DNA from: Holophagaceae bacterium
Lineage (GTDB): Bacteria; Acidobacteriota; Holophagae; Holophagales; Holophagaceae
Assembly (NCBI GenBank): GCA_003158505.1
Contig: PMJK01000183.1
Location: 21,235-32,023 of the forward strand
DNA length: 10,789 bases
Direction of reading: 5' to 3'
Of this stretch, positions 5,430 through 10,789 are shown in pieces. The notes below the pieces were generated by a model, which did not search any database, had not been told where the DNA came from, and was given only the letters and a program-made list of their open reading frames with translations. A program made the position numbers and the translations under genes. Each line of letters opens with the position of its first letter. The first letter of the stretch is position 1.

Positions 5430-7400
5430 ATGCTCGATGTGGCACTGGTTCTCATAGCTGCCTGTTGCTGGATCGGTGCCTCCTTCCTGTCCTTGTTCCG
5501 TCGGCTTGAGGAGCACTGGAGCCGCTGGCTGGGGATCACCGGGGCCCTGTTGGGCTCCCTCGGCGCCGGGCACGGGCTGATGAACGGGGTTCCCTCGCAC
5601 ATCGATTTCCCCTTCTGGCACGGGGCGGCGCGGCTCGAAACCGACGCCTTGTCGGCGGCGTTTCTGCTTCCCCTGCATTTGGTAGCGGGCCTGGGCGTGG
5701 TGTACGGGAAGGAATACTGGCCCCTGAACCACCCTCGGGGAACGGGTCGGTCGCTCCGGTTCCACTATGGGGTGCTCGTGGCGGCCATGACCTGCCTGCT
5801 GGTGGCCAGGCATGGTCTCTTGTTCCTGCTGGCCTGGGAGCTCATGGCCCTCTCAGCCTTCCTCCTGATCGGAACGGACCACGAAATTCCGGAGGTCCGC
5901 CGCGCCAGCTGGGTCTACCTGGTGTGCACCCACACCGGCACCGCGATGCTGACGGCCATGGTGATCCTGCTGGCCCACCGCAGCGGCGGCCTGCTCTGGC
6001 TGCCCCTTCCGGCCGGAAACTCCCCCACCCTGGATGCCTGGATCCTGTTGCTGGCCATTCTGGGCTTCGGGTTCAAGGCGGGCTTCCTGCCCCTCCACTT
6101 CTGGCTGCCCTCGGCCCACGCCAGTGCCCCGAGCCATGTATCGGCGATCCTATCGGCGGTGATGCTGAAGATGGGAATTTACGGAATTCTCAGGGTTTCC
6201 GGCCTCTTCCCGTCGATTCCGCCGGGGCTCGGAGCCGCCCTCCTGGCTCTGGGGGCTCTCTCGGCGGTCTACGGGGTGGGGAATGCCTTGGCGCAGCGCG
6301 ACTACAAGCGGCTGCTCGCCTACTCCAGCATCGAGAATCTCGGCATCATCGGCATGGGCGTGGGGCTGGGCTTGGCGGGCCGGGCCGGCCATGATCCCTG
6401 GCTGGTGGCGCTGGGTTTCGGCGGGGCGATCTTGCATGTCTGGAACCACGCGATCTTCAAGAGCCTGCTCTTCTTTGGCGCCGGTTCCATCCTGCATGCC
6501 ACCGGGACCCGGGACATGGAGGTCCTGGGGGGCCTCGCGTCGTGCATGCCCCGGACGGCCCTGCTGATGTTCCCCGCGGTGCTGGCGGTGTCCGCCCTGC
6601 CGCCCTTCAACGCCTTCCTCAGTGAGTGGTTCCTCTATCGGGGCCTCTTTGCATCCCTTTCGCGCGGGTATCCCTGGTCCGCGGCCCTGGCCCTGGTGGC
6701 CCTGGCCTTCACCGGCGGGCTGGCGGCGGTGGCCTTTGCGAAGTTCTATGGGATCCTTTTCCTGGGGACTGCGCGGAGCCCTGCGGTCGAGCATGCCCAT
6801 GATCCGTCCTGGGCCATGCTGCTCCCCATGGCGATCCTGGCCTGCCTGAGCCTGGGGACCGGGATGGCGGGGGTACTGCTGCTGCCCTACCTCGACCGGA
6901 TCGTGGCCGTGGTCGCCCCGGGTAGCTCGGCCATGCTGGCTCAAGGCCTGAGAGGCGACATGCGCCTCCTGGTCGGGGCCGAGGCCCTGCTGGTGGTGGT
7001 CGGACTGGTGGCGTTCCTCTGGTGGCGCCGATCCACCTCGTCGCCGGAGGGAGAAAGTCCCCGTCCGCCGACCTGGAGTTGTGGTTATGCGGTTCCCGTG
7101 CCCCGCGCGGAGTACACCGGGTCCTCCTTCTCCGATGCCTGGGCCCCGATGCAACCGGGCCTGAGGGCAAAGATCCGCCGGATCACGGCGATCTTCCCCA
7201 AGCCCGCCGTCTTCCGCTCCGAGTTCCGGGATCTGGTCGGCGAGATGTACTTGGGGCCCCGGATGGAGCGGATCGCCATGCGCCTGCTGCGCTTTCGGGG
7301 GCTCCAGCCTGGCTACCTGTCCATCTACATCCTCTACGTCCTGCTGGCCCTTCTGGGGGCCTTCCTCTGGATGGTTCTCCGGGGGAGGCTGTTGGGATGA
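5430..7400 (+). CDS. hyfB: HyfB-type proton-conducting antiporter subunit, first copy (hydrogenase-4-like complex)
   Basis: This very hydrophobic product of 656 residues belongs to the NuoL/M/N-Mrp antiporter family and most resembles HyfB/HycC, the membrane ion-pumping subunit of formate hydrogenlyase and hydrogenase-4. Key charged residues stand where the family has them: E137 (AWELM, helix 5), K216 (GFGFKAGFLPLHFWLP, helix 7), K247 (MLKMGIYG, helix 8), K344 (NHAIFKSLLFFGAGS) and E399 (LSEWFLY, helix 12). The C-terminal HyfB-like extension has TWSCGY with C551, then YTGSSF, and a last helix ending LGAFLWMVL. E. coli HyfB has a similar length. A GTG at 5382 would add 16 residues, but it has no good ribosome binding site, and the ATG at 5430 gives the usual hydrophobic N-terminus (MLDVALVLIAACCW) after AGGGGG. 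It overlaps the next gene as ATGA, implying translational coupling. It is the first gene of the operon seen here; no HyfA-type ferredoxin precedes it. Confidence 0.88.
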   Translation: MLDVALVLIAACCWIGASFLSLFRRLEEHWSRWLGITGALLGSLGAGHGLMNGVPSHIDFPFWHGAARLETDALSAAFLLPLHLVAGLGVVYGKEYWPLNHPRGTGRSLRFHYGVLVAAMTCLLVARHGLLFLLAWELMALSAFLLIGTDHEIPEVRRASWVYLVCTHTGTAMLTAMVILLAHRSGGLLWLPLPAGNSPTLDAWILLLAILGFGFKAGFLPLHFWLPSAHASAPSHVSAILSAVMLKMGIYGILRVSGLFPSIPPGLGAALLALGALSAVYGVGNALAQRDYKRLLAYSSIENLGIIGMGVGLGLAGRAGHDPWLVALGFGGAILHVWNHAIFKSLLFFGAGSILHATGTRDMEVLGGLASCMPRTALLMFPAVLAVSALPPFNAFLSEWFLYRGLFASLSRGYPWSAALALVALAFTGGLAAVAFAKFYGILFLGTARSPAVEHAHDPSWAMLLPMAILACLSLGTGMAGVLLLPYLDRIVAVVAPGSSAMLAQGLRGDMRLLVGAEALLVVVGLVAFLWWRRSTSSPEGESPRPPTWSCGYAVPVPRAEYTGSSFSDAWAPMQPGLRAKIRRITAIFPKPAVFRSEFRDLVGEMYLGPRMERIAMRLLRFRGLQPGYLSIYILYVLLALLGAFLWMVLRGRLLG

Positions 7401-9337
7401 ACCTCTACCTTCTGGCGGTTGTGCTCGTGATGAGCTCAGGGTTCCCAGGGATCTTCCTGCGGCGCTGGGGTGGGGAGGTGTCGGCCGTTCTGATGAGTCT
7501 GGGAGCCGTGATAGGCCTGACGGCGGCGATCCGGGTGCTTGCGGGAGGGCCCGTGGCGACCCTTGCGCTCCCGCCCGCACCCTTGGCCTCGGCGGGGCTA
7601 CTCACGCTCGATCCCATCGCCGCTTTTTTCGCGCTTCCGGTGTTTCTCCTGCTCGCCTGTGCCGCGATCTACGGCATCGGGTACTGGGACAACCACCAGG
7701 AGAATGCGCGCACCCTGCGTCTCGCGCTCGGCCTGCTGGCGGCCTCTCTCGCCTTCCTGATCGTCTCCACCCATGCGCTGCCCTTCCTCCTGGGATGGGA
7801 AGGGATGGCGATCACGGCCTTCATCCTCGTGATGACCGAAGATCGCCTGCCCGAGACCCGGCGTGCGGGCTGGATCTACCTGGTGTGCACCCATACCGGG
7901 ACGCTGGCTCTGTTCGGCGTCTTCGCGATCCTGTTTGCCGCCTCGGGGCATTGGACTTTCTCGGGGCTGCCCCAGGGGTTCGCGGCCTCGGGCCGGGGCA
8001 CGGCCCTCTTTGTCCTCTGCCTTTTCGGATTCGGGTTCAAGGCTGGCGTCATGCCGCTCCATTTTTGGCTTCCCCCCGCTCATGCGGCTGCGCCCAGCCA
8101 TATCTCCTCCGTGATGTCCGGCGTGATGATCAAGATGGGGATCCTGGGCTTGGTGCGCCTGTTGTCCTGGATCCCGGATCCGCCATTCTGGTGGGGCGCC
8201 GTCCTCATGGCGCTCGGGGCGCTCTCGGGAATCCTCGGCGTGGCCTTTGCCCTCGGCCAGCATGATCTCAAGCGCCTGCTGGCCTACCACTCCATCGAGA
8301 ACATCGGGATCATCCTGCTGGGCCTGGGCCTCGGCACCCTGGGCAAGAGCACCGGGCACCCCGTGATCCAGGTCCTGGGATTCGCTGGAGCCTTGCTCCA
8401 TGTGCTCAATCACAGCCTCTTCAAGGGGCTGCTCTTCCTCGGGGCCGGGTCGGTGGTCCATACGGTCGGGACCCGGGATCTGGAGCGGATGGGTGGGCTG
8501 GGGCGAAGGATGCCCTGGACCTCTGCGGCCTTCCTGGCGGGTTCCTGGGCCATTTGTGGCCTTCCGCCCCTCAACGGGTTCGTGAGCGAATGGTTCATCT
8601 ACCTCGGCTCTTTCCGGGCCCTGGGCTTCTTTCGTTGGCCATGGTCCCTGGTCGTTCTGACGTCCCTCGCCCTCATCGGAGCGCTCGCCATGGCGTGCTT
8701 TGCCAAGGCCTATGGCACGGTGTTCCAGGGATCCCCCCGCACGGAAGCGGCGGGTGCAGCCCACGAATCGCCCCGCAGCATGCTGGTACCCATGGGCATC
8801 CTGGCGGGAGCCTGCGCCACCATCGGCCTGGCACCGATGCTGGTGGCCCCTGCCCTGGATCGCGTGGTGGCGGCCATGGGGGAGGGCACTCAGGTGCAGC
8901 CGCTCTCCCGGCTCGCCCACCTGCCGAGCCTCAGCCTTCTGGCCCTGGCCCTGCTGGGCTCTGCCTACCTGTTGTGGCGGTGGCTCAGGCCCCTGGATTC
9001 CCGGCGGAGCCTGCCCACCTGGGACTGCGGGTACGCGGCCGCAAACCCCCGCATGCAATACACGGCCTCCTCCTTCGCCGATGGCCTGGTCGGGGGCCTC
9101 CGTTGGGTGCTCTGGCCCAGGGCTCACGGGGGAAAGGTGACGGGGTGCTTCCCCGTGGATCAGCCCTTTGAAAGCCATGTGCCGGATCTCGTCCTGGATC
9201 GGCTGGCGGATCCGGCCTTCCGGTCCCTCGCGACGGGCGCCACGCTGCTGCGGTTTTTCCAGGGCGGGAAGGTGCACATCTACCTGCTCTATGTCCTGCT
9301 CACCCTGCTGACGCTCCTGCTTTGGATGGTGGCCTGA
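7397..9337 (+). CDS. HyfB-type proton-conducting antiporter subunit, second (paralogous) copy
   Basis: The product has 646 residues and is a diverged paralogue of the preceding gene, aligning almost without offset in the core. The charged residues are E135 (GWEGM), K215 (GFGFKAGVMPLHFWLP), K246 (MIKMGILG), K343 (NHSLFKGLLFLGAGS) and E398 (VSEWFIY), each one or two positions from its counterpart in copy one. The C-terminal extension has TWDCGY with C544, then QYTASSFAD, and a final helix. That extension marks it as HyfB-like rather than the shorter HyfD/NuoN type. The ATG overlaps the previous TGA, and GGGGGAGG (7381-7388) lies 8 nt before it; the frame is open further upstream inside copy one, but that is coding overlap. 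It probably forms a second ion channel in the same membrane complex. It could occupy the place of HyfD or add to it. The family call is firm, the exact subunit name open, so no symbol is given. Confidence 0.87.
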   Translation: MNLYLLAVVLVMSSGFPGIFLRRWGGEVSAVLMSLGAVIGLTAAIRVLAGGPVATLALPPAPLASAGLLTLDPIAAFFALPVFLLLACAAIYGIGYWDNHQENARTLRLALGLLAASLAFLIVSTHALPFLLGWEGMAITAFILVMTEDRLPETRRAGWIYLVCTHTGTLALFGVFAILFAASGHWTFSGLPQGFAASGRGTALFVLCLFGFGFKAGVMPLHFWLPPAHAAAPSHISSVMSGVMIKMGILGLVRLLSWIPDPPFWWGAVLMALGALSGILGVAFALGQHDLKRLLAYHSIENIGIILLGLGLGTLGKSTGHPVIQVLGFAGALLHVLNHSLFKGLLFLGAGSVVHTVGTRDLERMGGLGRRMPWTSAAFLAGSWAICGLPPLNGFVSEWFIYLGSFRALGFFRWPWSLVVLTSLALIGALAMACFAKAYGTVFQGSPRTEAAGAAHESPRSMLVPMGILAGACATIGLAPMLVAPALDRVVAAMGEGTQVQPLSRLAHLPSLSLLALALLGSAYLLWRWLRPLDSRRSLPTWDCGYAAANPRMQYTASSFADGLVGGLRWVLWPRAHGGKVTGCFPVDQPFESHVPDLVLDRLADPAFRSLATGATLLRFFQGGKVHIYLLYVLLTLLTLLLWMVA

Positions 9338-9338
9338 G

Positions 9339-10265
9339 ATGTCCCAGCCCTTGCTTCCCCTTTCGATCCAGTGGGCGGTTCATCTGCTCACGCTCCTCTT
9401 GCTGCCCCCGCTGATTCCTGGCCTGATCAACAAGGTGAAGGCGGTCATGGCCGGGCGAAACGGACCGCCCGTGTTTCAGCTCTATTACGATCTGGGCAAA
9501 CTGGCCCACAAGCGGGCGGTGTTCAGCCGGACGACCACCTGGGTCTTCCTGGCGGGGCCCATTGGAACCGTGGCGGCGGGACTGGTCGCCGGGCTTCTGG
9601 TGCCCTTCGGGCATACGGGCACACCGCTGTCATTCGAGGGAGACGTGATCCTTTTCGCCTACCTGTTCGGGCTGGCGCGATTCCTCACGGTGCTGTCCGC
9701 CCTCGATACGGGTTCGAGCTTCGAGGGCATGGGCGCCGCCCGGGAGGTCGCCTTCTCGGCCCTGGCCGAACCGGCCCTCTTCCTGGGTTTCGCGGCCCTG
9801 GCAAAGGCCTCGTCCAGCCTCTCGCTCTCCACCATGCTCCTGGGTTCCGGACTGGGGTCGGGCCGGATTGCCGGGCCCTTGATCCTGGTACTGGTGGGCT
9901 GGGCCATCGTGTTCCTGGCCGAGAACGCCCGGATTCCGGTGGATGACCCCAACACCCATCTGGAACTCACCATGATCCATGAAGTCATGGTGCTGGATCA
10001 CTCGGGCCGGCCCCTGGCGCTTGTGCTCTATGGGGCGAGCCTCAAGCTCCTGGTGCTCGGCGCCATGCTCATGGATCCGCTTCTGCCCCGCGCCCCACAG
10101 GCCTGGCAGAACTGGCTCATCTTTTACGGGGGCCTGGGTGTCCTCGCCGTGGCGGTGGGGCTGGTAGAAAGCATGTCGGCCCGGTTCCGGATGACCAAGG
10201 TGCCCCAATTCCTCATCGCCGGAATCCTGGCCTCGGCCTTCGCCTTCCTGTTGCTTCTGGTCTAG
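9339..10265 (+). CDS. hyfC: HyfC/HycD-type membrane subunit (complex I NuoH family)
   Basis: The 308-residue multi-helix membrane protein has the length of HyfC/HycD, the NuoH homologue that anchors the hydrogenase-like peripheral arm and links it to the antiporter subunits. Diagnostic stretches are LINKVKAVMAGRNGPPVFQ with YYDLGKLAHK near the N-terminus (about residues 28-57) and ENARIPVDDPNTHLELTMIHE at 195-215, the counterpart of the NuoH loop ETNRAPFDLPE. Acidic residues E195, D202, D203, E209 and E215 are present. The ATG follows the previous stop after a single base, so translation is probably coupled. Its place between antiporter subunits and HyfE matches hyf-type and Ehr-type operons. 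NuoH of complex I itself is unlikely given the HyfE neighbour and the PVDDPNTHLELT signature. Confidence 0.92.
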   Translation: MSQPLLPLSIQWAVHLLTLLLLPPLIPGLINKVKAVMAGRNGPPVFQLYYDLGKLAHKRAVFSRTTTWVFLAGPIGTVAAGLVAGLLVPFGHTGTPLSFEGDVILFAYLFGLARFLTVLSALDTGSSFEGMGAAREVAFSALAEPALFLGFAALAKASSSLSLSTMLLGSGLGSGRIAGPLILVLVGWAIVFLAENARIPVDDPNTHLELTMIHEVMVLDHSGRPLALVLYGASLKLLVLGAMLMDPLLPRAPQAWQNWLIFYGGLGVLAVAVGLVESMSARFRMTKVPQFLIAGILASAFAFLLLLV

Positions 10266-10273
10266 GGGTCGTC

Positions 10274-10789
10274 ATGTCGCCTGATTTTCTCATTGCCTTG
10301 ACCATCCTCAGCAACTTCGTCCTAGTGGCCACGAGCCGCGTGAACAAGGCCATCCAGGTCGCCGTGATCCAGGGGGTTCTGCTGGGTCTGATCCCCCTGG
10401 CCATGGGACTCGGCAGGCATCCCCACATCCTCTTCATGGTCGCCGCCACCATCACTGTGAAGGGCTGGTTCATCCCCTTCCTGCTTCGTCGGGCCATTCA
10501 AGAGGTCCACATCCACCGGGAGGTGGACCCCTACGTCGGCTACACGGTGTCGCTGATGCTGTGCGCCCTGGGCACGGGCCTGAGCCTGATCCTGGCTCAC
10601 ATGCTCCCGCTCAAGGGCGGAACCAAAGTGATCCTCCTGGTTCCCGCAGCCCTCTCGACCCTCTTCACCGGGTTCCTGATGCTCGTATCCCGCCGGAAGG
10701 CCCTCACCCAGGTGGTGGGTTATCTCATCCTTGAAAACGGGATCTTCTTGTTCGGCCTGCTGCTCGTGGAGGATATGCCGATGCTGGTG
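10274..10789 (+). CDS. hyfE: HyfE-type membrane subunit (3' partial)
   Basis: The ATG at 10274 follows the HyfC stop by 8 bp with AGGGG (10264-10268) as ribosome binding site, and 172 codons run open to the window edge. The protein is almost all membrane helices separated by short loops. Recognisable HyfE features are NKAIQVAVIQGVLLGL (about residues 25-40), HREVDPYVGYTVSLML near residue 80-95 and the late GYLILENGIFLFGLLL (about 152-167). E. coli HyfE is about 216 residues, so roughly 45 are missing. HyfE is related to the small NuoK/MrpC-like subunits and helps build the membrane arm. Next downstream one expects HyfF, then HyfG and HyfI, which cannot be checked here. Confidence 0.9.
   Translation, partial: MSPDFLIALTILSNFVLVATSRVNKAIQVAVIQGVLLGLIPLAMGLGRHPHILFMVAATITVKGWFIPFLLRRAIQEVHIHREVDPYVGYTVSLMLCALGTGLSLILAHMLPLKGGTKVILLVPAALSTLFTGFLMLVSRRKALTQVVGYLILENGIFLFGLLLVEDMPMLV

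Noticed and set aside
7022..7396. 125-codon N-terminal extension of the second HyfB-type gene
   Set aside because: The frame is open, but the segment reads as soluble Pro/Arg/Gly-rich sequence overlapping the conserved C-terminus of copy one. The ATG at 7397 has a strong ribosome binding site and the family N-terminus.
6150..7580. 476-codon minus-strand open frame crossing the two HyfB-type genes
   Set aside because: It spans the junction of two recognised genes and its translation is low-complexity Gln/Gly/His/Pro/Arg; it is a GC-driven shadow.
7598..9277. 559-codon minus-strand open frame opposite the second HyfB-type gene
   Set aside because: It has the same shadow composition, no recognisable domain, and mirrors a well-supported membrane protein.

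Overview
This is a GC-rich chromosomal stretch from a Gram-negative (diderm) bacterium. It carries a predicted outer-membrane barrel, an FtsX/EnvC-type cell-division pair, a GspF/PilC platform protein and the membrane arm of a group 4 (Hyf-like) hydrogenase or related complex. The combination and the protein style (GC-rich codons, proteins resembling those of Geothrix/Holophaga) suggest an anaerobic or facultative acidobacterium of class Holophagae. That is an inference: there is no rRNA or marker gene here, and a deltaproteobacterial-type lineage is not excluded.

Layout. (1) Bases 1-1434, plus strand: the end of a small membrane protein, probably FtsX, followed after 4 bp by an EnvC-like coiled-coil/LytM protein whose metalloprotease residues are lost. 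Together they look like the septal peptidoglycan-hydrolase activator module. (2) Bases 1435-1567: a convergent intergenic region filled by a long imperfect palindrome made of ~10-nt units. (3) Bases 1568-2755, minus strand: a lone type II secretion/type IV pilus inner-membrane platform protein (GspF/PilC family). (4) Bases 2821-5307, plus strand, divergent from it across 65 bp: an 828-residue secreted protein with an unrecognised N-terminal half and a C-terminal Omp85/surface-antigen-like barrel; its Shine-Dalgarno sequence lies in a short hairpin. (5) Bases 5308-5429: a hairpin that may be a weak terminator, then two copies of a 10-bp direct repeat. (6) Bases 5430-10789, plus strand: a tightly packed operon running off the window, with two tandem HyfB/NuoL-type antiporter subunits (stop/start overlapping as ATGA), a HyfC/NuoH-type subunit (1 bp gap) and a HyfE subunit (8 bp gap, cut by the window edge).

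The last four genes would form the ion-translocating arm of an energy-converting hydrogenase or hydrogenase-related complex. The catalytic subunits (HyfG large, HyfI small) and another antiporter subunit (HyfF) would be expected downstream but cannot be seen. The most unusual point is the doubled HyfB-type subunit, with every key charged residue kept in both copies, where E. coli hyf has one HyfB and a separate, shorter HyfD. I see no RNA genes, insertion sequences, CRISPR arrays or attachment sites.
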